This document shows positions 21,269 through 33,507 of a stretch of DNA of 64,000 nucleotides, one piece after another (position 1 is the stretch's first letter; each line of letters begins with the position of its first letter). A model generated the notes under the pieces. The model was not told the origin of the DNA. It saw only the letters and a program-made list of their open reading frames with translations, and did not search any database. Source of the DNA: Cytospora piceicola (taxonomy: Eukaryota > Ascomycota > Sordariomycetes > Diaporthales > Cytosporaceae). A program made the position numbers and the translations under genes. The stretch spans positions 248,001 through 312,000 of the forward strand of contig JALQBC010000006.1 of NCBI GenBank assembly GCA_023375675.1. Direction: 5' to 3'.

Positions 21269-23728
21269 CTATGTAGCTAAGCCTCCAGCCTTCTTCGCCT
21301 CGTCCCTCAGCTCCAGGTACTTCGCAGCCAGGTCATTGGAGACCTTCACATCTCCCCTCACCCTCATGACGGCCGACATCTTGGCCGTGACCTCCATCTC
21401 CTTCTGTACATCCTCGACGCTCGCGTAGTAGTCGAAAGCCCTCCTCAGCGCCCCGATCGCCTTGGTCAGGTACTCCGTCCTCCTCTTAGAAGGCCCCGCG
21501 CCTGGTCCTGGGGCCAGCCCCATCTTGCCCGCCGTGCCCACGTACGCATCCGCCAGGCTCGAGTACATGTCCGCAGCCATGTATCTCCCGTCGCACTCTA
21601 GGCACCGCGGGATGACGACCAGCAGCAGCTTCTCGGCGGCCTCGAACTCCTCGAGCGAGGTGAGGATGTCGGCGATGGCCCCGATGGACTGCCACAGGAG
21701 GTTCGTGAGCCGTGCCTTCCAGGCGAGGTTGGCCGCGCGCATGGCGATGGAGAAGCCCCGTTGAGGGTGTCCTGCTCTGGCGAAGAGGTGCGCTTTCATG
21801 AGAAGCAGTCGTGTTCGGAGGGCGACGTCTTGGTCGTGTGACTCGGAGATGAGCTGTTCTACCTTGCTAAAGGCGACCTGGAGATCTCCTCGTCTGACGA
21901 GGAGTTCGTAATGTAGTGTGTCGACGACAAATACGAGGTCGGATTCGAGATCGTCGGGTTTGGATTGCATGATCTGTGAGAGCAGGTATTCGGCACTGTC
22001 CAGGTCGTTGCGGTGAAGGTCTCTGCGAAGCTTGATGAGCGCACGCCATCTCTGCCAGTACTTCTTTGCCTTCCAACTCCTGAGGAAGTCTTCATCCATG
22101 TTCTCAAGGAGCTCCATGCTCTCATTGTATCTCCCCTTGCTGGCTAATATGCTCGCCAACCGGCATGTGATTTTCAGTGAGTCATCCAGCACGGCATTGG
22201 CAGCGTGGCAACGGAGGAATACCTCGCACATCATCGTAGAGAGGAATGAAACACCAGCTCTATCCCATACAGCGATTTCCAGCGCAATGTGAGACCCAAC
22301 CATGTTCGTCAGGTTCCGCTCGACCAAGAGATGCGAGCTGCGAGCCACGTTCTCCAGCACAGTGGCGACACTATCACCGCTTTTGAGGCCCTGCTTTGCC
22401 TCGCTCAACAGGGCAGAGCTCCATGTTGACCACATCCCGGTTTCCTTGGCCTTAACCCTGAGGAAGGCCAGTGTTTCTCGGCCGGTGGCAGATATACTGC
22501 TTGACTCCAAGTCCTCCACCAGATGGGGATGCTGGAGGCTGAAGTTGTAAAAGAAGTTCAGGGCGAAATTCAGACAGCTCTGGTCTTTCTTCTCCCTGGC
22601 AGTGGCAATGGTCTCGAGCATGGTGGATACGGAATCTTTATGACAACCAAAGTCCGCTTGGAGGACAGCAAGATTCAGTAAGGCATAGTGGTAGTGTTCC
22701 CGGTCGCTGTTCTGCATGGTGTAGTCAAAATACCGATGTAGGTAGTCGAACGAAGTAGGATAGTCTCCTGACCTCCATGCTTCTAAGAACCTGGGGCCGA
22801 TCAGAAAAGTTGTTACGATTTGAGGTCAGAGCAGCCTACCTGAGATAGTGTGAGAGCTTGGGGTTGGATCGACTGGCTGCCAGCAGATCTGAGAACTGCC
22901 GTTGTATATGTGAAGGTACACGGAGACCATATTCTAACCACGGCCTTTGTTAGGGTATGGATCACCAACGCAAGGAGTACAGGTGGACTCACTCTGCATT
23001 TGAGCCACCTGGAACTCAATCAGCCTGTCCAGGCAGTGAACACTGGCAGGGACCCGAGTAGCACTGAGGTCTCCATATGTGATGAACTCGATAGAGGGTG
23101 CGCCTTCGCCCCAGTCAGACTCGCTAACATCAAGGACTTTATCAAAATGGACGGGGCTCGACGAGGGATTGCGCCTCATCCAAGCGGAAGCAGTTGGCTG
23201 TCTATAGACAATGAAATCCTTCCACAGATTCGAAGCGTCGTCAAAGTGAAGTCTGTTGAACTCCAAATGTGCTCTCCTAACGAAAATAGCAAGCGGCGAG
23301 TTGGACATGAGTGGTATCCTGCTCGTCTGAGCAACACCCTCCGGCTCGACCATGCACCGGATATCCTCTTTGGTGGCAAGCAGCATTAGCAAGTTGTCAA
23401 AGAATTCGTGGAGGGCATCTAGAGAGTCGATTGCCCAGAGCTTTGCAAGGAAAAGATCCCGGAGTCGCCGCCCAGGTAAGCCCACAGCGGCGGGAAAGGG
23501 ATGAAGCAGCGTTTCGAAGGCCTTGACTGAGTTGACCAGAAGGATGTCATCTTGTGCCTTTTGCCAGCGACCCTGAGGACTTGAAGAGTCCTTGATGAGG
23601 TCGATGCCCGTATGTGATGCCAGGAAAGACAGAACTGGTATTACGGCGCCACTGGGGACAGCACCTTCGGTATAGAGCTCAATGAGGACCAAAAGACCAA
23701 TATCTGAAGGCATGAGAAATCGAGACAT
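21269..23728 (-). CDS. APC5: Anaphase-promoting complex subunit 5 (Apc5)
   Basis: Minus strand, three exons: 23728-22993, 22933-22840 and 22790-21269, giving 783 aa. Apc5 is a TPR scaffold subunit of the APC/C, the ubiquitin ligase that drives anaphase and mitotic exit. The N-terminus MSRFLMPSDIGLLVLIELYTEGAVP is the conserved Apc5 signature, which is why I start here rather than at an upstream in-frame ATG. The third exon carries helical TPR-like repeats, e.g. LLNLAVLQADFGCHKDSV, LASILASKGRYNESMELL, LLMKAHLFARAGHPQRG and AADMYSSLADAYVG. The two introns are short (59 and 49 nt). APC5 is part of the usual gene order beyond APN2-COX13. Confidence 0.9.
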
Positions 23729-25783
23729 GGCGAAGGTGTGGGGTGGAGCCTGAGCTCGAAGAGCCGTGCTTCGATGGGATTTAACGTGTATTCTGAACTG
23801 CCATGAAATCCAGGTGACGGCAGAAGACAGATGAGATCCGGGAGTTATTTGCAGCCCTTTTTTTTCCCCTCCAGGCACAGGCCAAGACTCTCCAATGTTA
23901 CCGGGGTTTACTTGTGAAGATGTTGGGAAGTCGCGATATAGGATGTAGCCTGTGTTCTACCTAGGTACCTAGGCACTTAAGTCAGGTAGATATGTAGACG
24001 CGTAGGATTGAGAATGCAAGTACTGGAAACCCGGCCGGGCATGCTGTTGTGTGACCACGGCACCTGTGCAACGACGGCAGTACGTATCTACCTAGGTACC
24101 TAGGTACTTGAAAATACATTCATCATGGATCCTATAGAGTCACATGCAAAACAAATACAGACCACAACGACGACAAGCTTCGGGCTGTAAGACGAAAATC
24201 CGCAAGACATATCATTGTGGAATACCCGATATCGCCTTCAACCAACCCAGAAATGAATGACGGGCGTGAGCCAAGTCAATAGGAACAGGTGATCTGTACA
24301 TACGCAGTACAACCCTTTAGACTACCGCGTACGATGTAAAAAGTGGCACGAAATTCGACCCCACCGCGATCTTGACTGCTACTGTCCCATCGACCCAGCG
24401 GCCCCGACAGCGCTACCAGTTGACCTTGTCCCTGTGGGGCAACGCGGGAAGAGAATGCGGTACCTGGGTATATAAATAAGCACCTAGGTACATACGAGTG
24501 GCCCCTTGACTCTCATAGGAGAGGAGGCCTCTTAGCTTGCTTACTTATGGATGGTCGTCGATTTAATGGCTGCTGCGTCAAGTTAATGCCAAAATCAATT
24601 AGAGATGAGATATTGACTGAACAACAAATAGCTCGGTTCCCATTACATGTGCCCGTGATTGTAGTTGTCACATACGGCCATGTAGCGGGTAAAGGCGTGT
24701 TTGGTCTTGTGCCCAACATTTGGACCGCAGGATTGAATCTGACTTGAGGATTGTAAGCGGCATTTGGATAGCACCTGATATTTGGACTTGGAGGTTCGGA
24801 AGCTGCTCATGTGCGTGTGCTCCTTCGCGTATGGTTGCCGTGTCGACTCACGAGCCCGTTGTCGCCGGATTGTCCCGAGTGAGAACACCTTCAGGGCTAC
24901 CTAGGTAGCCCTGAACTACCTAGGGAGTAGATATTGTTTTGTCTATCTAGGTACCTAGGTACAGTAGGTACCTAGGTAGTAGGTAAGCTTCTAGGTAACA
25001 GCCGAGAGTTGAAACAAATATAGCAAACCTTGGCAGTTCTCGAGGGGCCGCTGTTCAACAGAGGGCTGGTACTGGGCCCAACCGCCAGACCGCCTAACGG
25101 CCCACGGGACACAGGCGGCCGACCTGCCGACCTTAGGCTGTGTTACTGGTTCGGTCACTAGAGTCTTATAGCTGACAGCTGGCAAACCGGCTCCGTACAG
25201 TTAGCCGCATGCTCATCCGGTCATTCATTCACACACACAGCACACAACACACTGCGTGGTGACAACCAGTCAGTCATTACCTACAACCTTGGAATACCTA
25301 GGTACGTACCTAGATACATACCTTAGTCTACTTGGTTACTTAGGTAGTCTTGCAGTCATCCATTCATCCCGCCCCTCGCTCCTGCTGCTTGCCCGCTCCC
25401 GTCACTAACAACAATCCTAGTCGTCCGATTAGATTACAGTACATTACATCGTCTCCGTCTCTCTTTGTCCCTTTCTACCTACAACACCAGCCAACCTCAT
25501 CTACTCTCCCGCCCGCTGCATTGTGTATAATCCTCTGGTCCGCAGTTTCGCGGCCGCGGTGTTCATATAATCTTCGCGAATGCTTTACACGTGCCTTGCC
25601 CTGCCAGAAACAGCTCCGTCCGCGGACTGTTTTTGTGGTCGGCGCTTTATAACATAGCCAGCAATCACACGATCTCAACCGTCATCAACCCCTCTCTTCT
25701 CTCTTCTTTTTGCCTCTCCCTGTTCTTCCCTTCCCTCTTCTTATCTTACGGGCAAACGCCCTGTCAAGTTTCGTCGATTCGAG
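23729..25783. promoter_or_regulatory. Divergent APC5 / RING-ligase intergenic region rich in TACCTAGGTA palindromes
   Basis: A 2.05-kb spacer between divergent genes. Palindrome clusters lie near 23957-23973, 24089-24108, 24484, 24897-24998 and 25289-25346. A TATA-like GGGTATATAAATAAG occurs near 24467, but the only following frame (24547-24747, 66 codons) is unconvincing. A long CT-rich tract (about 25685-25750) precedes the ATG at 25784 and is the probable leader of the RING gene. Confidence 0.5.
24897..24998. repeat. Cluster of TACCTAGGTA palindromes
   Basis: Several overlapping or adjacent CTACCTAGGTAG and GGTACCTAGGTA units, self-complementary within about 100 bp, in the APC5-RING spacer. 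Similar clusters recur in other spacers of the window and not inside the coding sequences I read. Confidence 0.75.
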
Positions 25784-28473
25784 ATGCGACCCCCGAGAAT
25801 AGCGATCCTCGTCCTCTTCCTCGCCGCCTCCCTCTTCCTCTTCTGCCGCTCCGTCGTCTCCCTGCACTATGCTTCTCAACCCGCCACACCCTTGAGCCCC
25901 CAACGGACCACGTCTCTTGGCTCATTGTTGTCCTTCACAACGCCTTTTACGCTGTTTCCGCCGAATGCCGCCATCTCCCTTACCGACGACAACAGCACCT
26001 TCTTCCCGGCCCGACCCGCAGCCTTTGGCCCTCCCCTTCCCTCCACGGGCTTGAGTGGCCAGCTATGGATTGGGAGTGGCTTTGCCGATGAGAATCTGCC
26101 GGATGGCGAAGGGGAAGGCGAGCTGGGCTGTAGTGATCTGCCAGGTTATATGGACGGGTCAGCTGCCATCGGCGTCAAGGGGACAACGATTGGTCTCAGT
26201 GCAAAAGCGAAAGCTGCCACTCCTGCGGTCAAGGAGCTTCCCAGGAGGGTGGATCTGCCGAAGGGTCCTGCCGTGGATCCCGCCGTACCTAAAGATACCA
26301 AAGAGAAGAAAAAGGAGGGCCCTGTTGACGATGGCACCGACGACTACCTACACCAAGGGCTGGCCGCCAAGTCTCCTGGCTATGAGATGACCACGGTCAC
26401 TTCGAGTCACGCCGATATACAATCCATTCAAGAGACGGCCGAAATCACTGGCAAGGTGGTCTTGCTGAGCCGCGGAGGTTGCGGGTTCCTGGAAAAGGTG
26501 AAATGGGCCCAGAGACGGGGAGCCGTCGGCGTTATTGTTGGTGACAGCCAGAAGGGCGGCCCGCTCATCCAGATGTTTGCGCGAGGAGACACCTCGAATA
26601 TCACCATTCCCGCCATCTTCACCTCTAGGACGACCGCCCACCTCCTCTCCTCCCTCATGCAACCTGGAAGCTTCATCGAGGATATCATAGACGAGCATGG
26701 AAACCCAACGCTCAAGGTCCAGCAGTCGGACAAAATGTGGAAGAACAAGCAAAACAAGCAAAACAAGCCCCAGACAACCACGATCCCACATGCGACGAAG
26801 CCCACCGAGGAGCCCAAGAGTGGCAAATCGAAGGTGACCAGAATGGATCTGTCTACAGCTACCGATGGGCTGGGCTCAAAACGCCAGCAATCGAGGAGCT
26901 GGGTAGCTCGCCTGTTTGGCGTTGGTGGCAAATCCAAGCCTGCGGCCGAGCACAGTCGGCCTCCAAGCAGCGGCCAGCACGATTGGGTGCTTGTTGATGA
27001 CTGGAGTGATGAGAAAGACAAGGTGATCCGCAACGGTCTTGAAAAGGCCACGAAGAAGGGCAAGACGGGCGCAACTTCCACACAGAGGATTTCGGGAGAT
27101 GGCTTCCAGATTGGTGTCCAGGATTGGCGAGATCCCGACCTGGTCGATGTCCCCGGAGTAGACGCAGGCAAGAATACTGCCAACGGCAAGGATATGAAAC
27201 TGCCAGGCAAATCCGTGACTGGTGGCTCGAAAGTAACTGTGAGCACGCCGGGGAAAGAGCCGGAGAAGGGTAACGACAAGTCCAAGGATGCAAACGGACC
27301 AAAAGGAGGAAGCATTACACCCGGCAGCGGCCAGTATCCCTCCAAAGAAAAACAAGCCGCGTCATCGAAATCGGGAAGTCAAGACGGCGGCTCCTCTGGT
27401 TTGATCTCCAAGCTATTCGGCGACGATGATAACGCCGATTCTTCCAAGTCCGAGCCTGCACCCAAGCCCATCTACACTCCATTAACAAAGGAGCCTGAGC
27501 CCAAGGATCCTGTGCACGAGGGTTTGTGGGTAACAATTACGCCCACCGGAAGCACCGCACCCTTCTTTGACACGCTGCTCGTCCTGGTGATTAGCCCTTT
27601 GATCACATTGACGGTTGTCTACGCTCTCCTCATACTGCGAGCTAAGATACGGCGGCGACGATGGCGGGCTCCCAAATCTGTGGTCGAGCGGCTGCCCGTT
27701 CGCACGTATCACACCGTCGCGGCTAGTCCAACCCGTACCCCGAGGCTTCCATCACCTACAAGCTCTTCACCAACGACACCTTTGCTGCAGAGTCCATCCC
27801 GTCCCAGACCGCGGTCACGGACCTCTACGGGTGTCCCCGATGCCGAAGATCTGCTACGAGTTGATACAGCCCTGCAGCCTCCACAGTCGCCGTCTCGCTC
27901 ACCTCGGCCGGGCGAGAAAGAGAGCCAGTGGAAGAAATACATGGGCAGGCAGGTCGAATGCGTCGTGTGTTTGGAAGAATACGTCGATGGGGTCAGCCGT
28001 GTGATGAGCCTGCCCTGCGGTCATGAGTTCCATGCTGAGTGCATGTAAGTTCAACGCATATACACACCTGACCAGCATCTCGTAACGAACAGCACAGCTA
28101 ACGAATAACCTTTTCCAGAACGCCGTGGTTAACAACTCGAAGGCGGACTTGCCCAATATGCAAAGGCGACGTCGTGCGATCTCTTGCGAGAGGCTCACCA
28201 TCCAGTCCAAGGTATGAAGCATACCATGACGATAGCGACGACGAAGCAAATGATGATGGCATGGAGCCAGAAGCCTCAGGCTCAGGGAGAAGATCACCAA
28301 TCCCCCAGGATGCAGACGTTGAGCAGGGAATCCTGTCCTCAACGACTCAGCGGTCTCCGCGTAGGACTAGGAGAACGGAAGGCTGGTTAGGGTTGCTGTC
28401 GAGCGGCTTTGGCACGAACGCATCAGCATCTTCGTCGCGGTCTAGGGCAGCAGAGGAAGACCGCGACCGATGA
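25784..28473 (+). CDS. PA-TM-RING E3 ubiquitin ligase
   Basis: Two exons, 25784-28044 and 28119-28473, giving 871 aa. The layout matches PA-TM-RING membrane ubiquitin ligases of the endomembrane system. There is a signal peptide (about residues 1-26, RIAILVLFLAASLFLFC) and a protease-associated domain (about 130-310; KVVLLSRGGCGFLEKVKWAQ, GAVGVIVGDS). A long Lys/Ser/Gly-rich spacer follows, then one transmembrane helix (about 594-622, LLVLVISPLITLTVVYALLIL) followed by RRRRW. The H2-type RING has Cys726, Cys729, Cys745, His747, His750, Cys753, Cys765 and Cys768. The intron splits the codon after the sixth zinc ligand and is fixed by CITPWL. The substrate is unknown; vacuolar or Golgi sorting would be expected from the family. 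The acidic, Ser-rich tail is unremarkable. Confidence 0.85.
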
Positions 28474-30254
28474 TGAACGCGGGTCCAGTCGCGTGACTGC
28501 GAGTATCATCCGCTCCACCTGGTATATGCCTCACCGTCCGAGTCCTAACGCATCGGCCTAGACGTTGCCGATTCAGCATATCTTTTTTACTCACTCTGTT
28601 TTCTTGATTTTGAGCGCCTGGTAGCATGCATACTCTTTCTCTAACATGGGACGGCCGATCTGTTCCAAGTCAATACCCCCTACACACTCGCTAAGATACC
28701 ACTCTCGTTAGTCGTTTTATTCTGCCCTTCTTCGTTTCCCTTGGTTCTACTATATGTATAGTTTCTGCTTGTTCGGCGTCACCATTGCCTCTGTATTTTG
28801 CTTTTCCACTCTATACAATCGCCACATTTTTCGTTTCGGCGCAGGAGGGGACGGACAGGGTAAAGGCGAAGCATAGGGAAGTAGATATGAAATGGATAAG
28901 GAAACACGTGCCACACACTACCTACTCAATGCCACACAACGTCGCCGGTGCTCGCCGGTGCTGTGGTCTGTCGTCTATTGCCTAGAAGATATGTGACGGA
29001 CAAATGGATGTGCTCAATAGCAAGAGGGGACCTCCCCCCACCTTGACGCTGGCAGGGGGGACGGGTCACGACGAGGAATGCCGAAGGGAGATGAGGGGAG
29101 CAGAGGACATGGAGAGGGGTGGGAATTCTGTGATTATACCCCTCGTTTTGCTGCTGATGAAAACGTTCCTAAGGCGGATAGGATGTGATAGGACTGGGCT
29201 GGATCAAGATGGAAATATAATTTGATTCAAGCCAAGAAAAGAAAAATCGCCGTCTTGGATTGTGATGCGTCCTTCCAGTATGATCATAAGTTCAAATACG
29301 ACCGTGGTGACTTTGCTGCTTTTAGTATAGCGACCCCCGCGGATGTGACAACTCAACATCTCGCGGCATGACCGTCACTACCATGAAAAGCAGGCAGAAA
29401 GACTGCTCGCGTGTTGATATCCAAAGAACGCTCGGATTCTATATGCCATCATAAGCTGGGGCTTCGATCTCATTTATCACAATTGCTCGAGTCGGAACTC
29501 GGTGTTTGAAGCGTCGAGCGATTGATCAGACGGGCCAGCCACCGGGAACAGGAAACAAGTAAGCCTCGATGAAGTTGGCTATCTCCATGGACACTTATAA
29601 AGGATAACGAATAGTTTCCCATTTCAAAGTATGACAAGAATCACTCGTAAACCGGAGGCTTTCTTGGCATAAGGACGGGTGCATGTGAGAGAGTGTATTG
29701 TTTAAGCACAGGAAACGTATCAAGGGAACCAATGGGTTAAAGAGGTTGCAATTGCCTCTCCTGCCGCTTGAAATATATGAAACTTGTCCATACTAAGAAC
29801 AAAGAACACACAAATGGCTGGGGGTTACTAATGGTTCGGCTCGCGCAGCGTCCACTAACTGCGGTTTTTCCAGTTTTATTTTCCTCCTGGGGAAAGGCGG
29901 TATAAACCACCCACAAGACCATAGCAACGTAACACCTGCAGCCAGCGATAACGGACTTTTGCATTTCTTGGGCTCTCCCTATGGAGCACTCTTCTTTGGA
30001 CAACTTCAAAACCTTGCAGAGAGCCGCCTGCAGCGCGCCCTCCCACGAGGCATGCAATCGTTTGTAACACTCAGCAACGAACTGGTCGACTGCGGCTCAT
30101 TCTAAGCACCATCGCCATTAACATTGAAGCGTCTGGTCTCGTGGGTGAGAAGGTTGTAATCAGCACCCTCATGCACATGGTAACCATAATTGCCGAATTG
30201 TCCGTATCTGTTCAGTCGAGGCTCCAAGCCGGCAAGCGAGGGAAGGGAGGCGCC
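28474..30254. other. Intergenic region between convergent genes
   Basis: A 1.78-kb gap between the RING ligase and the minus-strand Tbf1-like gene. It should hold two 3' UTRs. Short frames are scattered on both strands without protein-like character. No RNA gene, mobile element or long repeat is visible. Confidence 0.5.
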
Positions 30255-32909
30255 CTACGCCGCTCCCGCCACATCGCTCGGGCCTGCCTCTGAGAGATCC
30301 TCGTCAACCGCCGCATCGGCGGAGCCCTCAGATACCGGCAGCCCGTGGACGAGCGCATCCGCCTGGGGTTCGCCATCACCAAGAGACTCGGAAGGCGCAG
30401 CAGGAGTAGCCTCTTCCTCAGGAGCCATCATAGGGGCGGTTGGAGCTCCACCACCCATGTGGGGCTCGGGCTGCATAGGAGCGTTCTGAAGAGCCTGGAA
30501 ATCGGCGTTCTCGCGGGCCATCTCAGCGGCCTCGGCGGCCTCGGCGGTAGCCTCCGGGTCATCCTCTGGCACCGCAGCCTCGATGTTATCACCCATCAGG
30601 GCCTCCGGGTTGTGAATATTGTTGTGGACAACGCCATCTGCGTCCGTATCCTCCTCCTTGCGGTCAGGGTTCCTGCCTACGGCGATCACCATCTCCTTCT
30701 CCTTCTTGCCCAAGACAACAAGGTCGAAACCTGGTGGAAGTGGTGCATCGGTCCTTTGCGGTTCGGTTAGCCTCACGTCACATGGAAAGGATTGTTTACT
30801 TGTACTCACTTCAACATGTCGACCTTCGTAAGACGTGCCTTGTCACGCAAGCCTTGCTGATCACGCTCGGGGACGTTGAACTCGATATGGCCTTCTTTGA
30901 TGGCCCTCTCGATGGTGCTCCACTTGGCCTTGTACGTGTTCACGGCCCCGATGAGTTGTTGAGTATCATGTGCCGTCCAAGGCTTCCTCTGTTTCGGCTG
31001 TGCCGGCTTGCGGTTCGCCTTGGAGATGAGTTGAGACCGCCGCGACAAAGCCACGGGGTCAATTCGATCCCCAGGGATAGAAGACGGAAGGATGGCCCCA
31101 CCAGGGTTCTGGCGAGCAGGAGGTGGCATGGCAGAGGCGTCGGCGGCCGTGCGAGCCCTCTTTGCATTGTCTTCGTCAGTGGCGCTCTTGCGACCGCGTT
31201 TCCTACCTTGTCTCGCAGCTTCAGCGGCGGCAGCAACATAGGCCGGGCCATCATGTCGAATCGCAGCCTGGCTAAGCTCATGGGCTCGCTGACCACCCGA
31301 TCTTTGCAAAGCCTCCCTGTCGCTATCAGCCAAACTGAAGGCGGCGGCATATGGATATGCTGATGAACTGAAGTTCTCAGGATCCAGCGCTCGGTTTCCG
31401 CTCTTGACTGCCTCCATGTGTTCGCGGAGTCGCCCAACCGAGAGAGTTGAAAACCTTAAGAAAGAGTCAGTCTCGCTCGAAACCGACTCGGAGATGCACA
31501 AGTAAACATTAGACAAGGACATCGGAGACTTATCAACATACCTTCCTTGGGTTGCACCCTCATATTCCTGCTGCAACTGCGCCTCTGCAGCGGAGGCGCC
31601 GTCGCCGTTAAAGGCCGGGGCCTGATAGGGGGGTCCTTGGATGCTGGTCTCGAAAGTCTTGACCCAGACCTTCAGACCGTCCAGGAAGGGCTGGAAGGGG
31701 TACTCATCCTCCAGTGTGCTAATGATGGCATTTGAGTCCATCTCCAGGAGCATAGCGCGGAATTCGGCAATTGCGTCTCGATACTTCTGCGCCTGCTCAT
31801 CATTGATATCGAAGCCGTGAAATTCCTTGAGGGGTGCAGTCTCCACAAATTGACCAAGCATGTCATCAGTCATGTTGTCGATGTCTATGTCAAGAAAGAC
31901 CCGAGAAAACAGGCGAATAGTGCCAGCCTTCTGGACTCCACGCAATGTTTCAATGTAGCGCTGAGTACGAATAGCAAAGGCTTGGTCCATCGTGTCCTGG
32001 TCAAGGAGCCAGCTATCCATGCCTCGGTCACCTCCAGGCACGAACGAGACGGGGAAATTATCATCAATCCTCTGGAGCAGTGGCAGACGATTCAGCACCA
32101 TGATGGGTTGGGCCTCGAGATCTTCAATGTCGCCCAGCAGGTTCACCAGGTTAGCCGTTGCAACCGCTGTAGTCATCCTAGGCCAGAGGGAAGTCGTTGC
32201 GGCGTTGGTAGTAGCCGATACAGCGTCAATATCGATGAAGACATCGGCATTCATGTTGTAGATGTTGTAATGACGATTGAAGATATCCCTGTGGACCAAG
32301 AGCTCCTGTTTCCAGGCATCGTCTCGGTCATCACCATCAAGTGCGAGATGAGACAGGAGATCCTTGGAAGAAGAGAAAAGCCTGTCGACAAACTTGTTCA
32401 TCAAGTTGGCTGCGGCATCCCGGGTCCTAGGCGTAAGTTGGGGGGGCACACTGCTATAGGGATCCAAGTTGGCCGGGTTGACACGTTGAGGAGTGAATGG
32501 TTCTAGTGATGATTAGCGAAGGCACGTGATATAGTGAAAGGGGGTGTTTTCTTTGCTCACCTCTGGTGTCCGACTGGGTTGAGTGATAGTCGACGACAGA
32601 GGTCGCCTGTCCAGATTGAATGCTGGGGCGCATACTGGGGGCCTGGGAGGGACGTTTCGTGCCTCTCCTGGCATACTGCTCACCTCTGCCACGGGAGGGC
32701 CGACCACGGCCCGCAGTGCTGGGAGGAGGCATAGAGGAGTCGGAGGGAGCAGTAGTATCATCGAGAGGCTGAGGGCTGGTGATGTCGGTGGCGGCCTGTT
32801 CTGCGGCTTGTTGTGCTGTTGCCATCTGTGCAGCAATACGCGTACTCTGCCTTCCAGGCGCGGCGGCAGCGCTTAGGGCACCGCGTGTTCCTTTCAGCTT
32901 GGGAGTCAT
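30255..32909 (-). CDS. Tbf1/TRF-like telomere-repeat binding protein (TRFH + telobox Myb)
   Basis: Minus strand, four exons: 32909-32561, 32502-31542, 31454-30810 and 30753-30255; joined length 817 aa. The N-terminus is Ala/Gln/Pro-rich and basic. A TRF-homology-like dimerisation region follows (about residues 135-380, beginning PQLTPRTRDAAANLMNKFVD). A C-terminal Myb/telobox domain starts near residue 592 (KPWTAHDTQQLIGAVNTY, KWSTIERAI, QQGLRDKARLTKVDMLK). Such proteins (Tbf1, Teb1) bind TTAGGG repeats at subtelomeres and gene promoters. The last intron splits the Lys codon of VDMLK-TDAPLPP. The 87-nt intron at 31455-31541 is stop-free and a multiple of three, so its retention would only add 29 residues. 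A putative NLS, KRGRK, lies before the Myb domain. The family call is strong; which paralogue it is remains inferred. Confidence 0.85.
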
Positions 32910-33014
32910 CTTCCAAGACGACTTGTGAAATTACGTGAATCTTGGGGTAGGGTTTGGATATGTCTGATGGGAGGAGATGAGAGGCTGATGGAGGAGGAGG
33001 ACCTCTGAGGTCGA

Positions 33015-33124
33015 GGGTTAAGGTTAGGGTTGAAATGGTGAGTTTTGGAAGGTGCGGGTTGCGGCCTTTTTAAGCGGCGGCACCTTAGCAGGAAGCAGGG
33101 ATGTTCCGTTCTCCTAACCCTAAC
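33015..33124 (+). promoter_or_regulatory. TTAGGG-type telomere-like motifs upstream of the Tbf1-like gene
   Basis: GGGTTAAGGTTAGGGTT occupies 33015-33031 and CCTAACCCTAACG occupies 33113-33124, on opposite strands, about 105-215 bp upstream of the start codon at 32909. These are the predicted binding sequence of the protein encoded next to them. Confidence 0.7.
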
Positions 33125-33424
33125 GTGGTTCTTATTGGTGGGGTAGCTTGGTTGTGACCCCGGCGGGTGGGGAAGAGGGGGGGATGGCAGCTGGACTGCA
33201 CCTGGGCTTGCACTTGGGCACAGGAGACAGCAGTGTAACCCTGGAGGTATATTAAGTGAATGAAGCTGCTACTTGCCCAGGTGCTTGGAACAAGATCATG
33301 TCTCCTAACATACAACAAGCGTGCCCCCCTTCTTATTTTGAAGATGAAAATCAAAGCCATGGTGGCCCGTAGCTGGGTTCTCCTGTTTACTCGAAATCTT
33401 CGATTGTTTATGCTTTATATACAC

Positions 33425-33507
33425 ACCTAGGTAGATAAACAGACCTAGGTAAGTACCTGCTTGAGTACCTACCTAGGTACCTAGGTAGGTAGGTACCTAG
33501 GTATATA
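33425..33507. repeat. Dense TACCTAGGTA palindrome cluster
   Basis: An 80-bp stretch built almost entirely from ACCTAGGTA, CTACCTAGGTAC and GGTAGGTAGGTACC elements, followed by TATATATC. It could fold into a cruciform. Confidence 0.8.

Noticed and set aside
22934..23878. APC5 start 50 codons upstream at 23878
   Set aside because: The conserved family N-terminus begins at the ATG at 23728; the upstream part is not conserved in character.
24547..24747. 66-codon gene behind a TATA-like box
   Set aside because: A TATA-like sequence sits 70 bp upstream but the frame is short, unlike any family and lies among palindromes.
26428..27345. 305-codon minus-strand frame opposite the RING ligase
   Set aside because: Antisense to the PA domain and linker of a gene with conserved domains; no independent signals.
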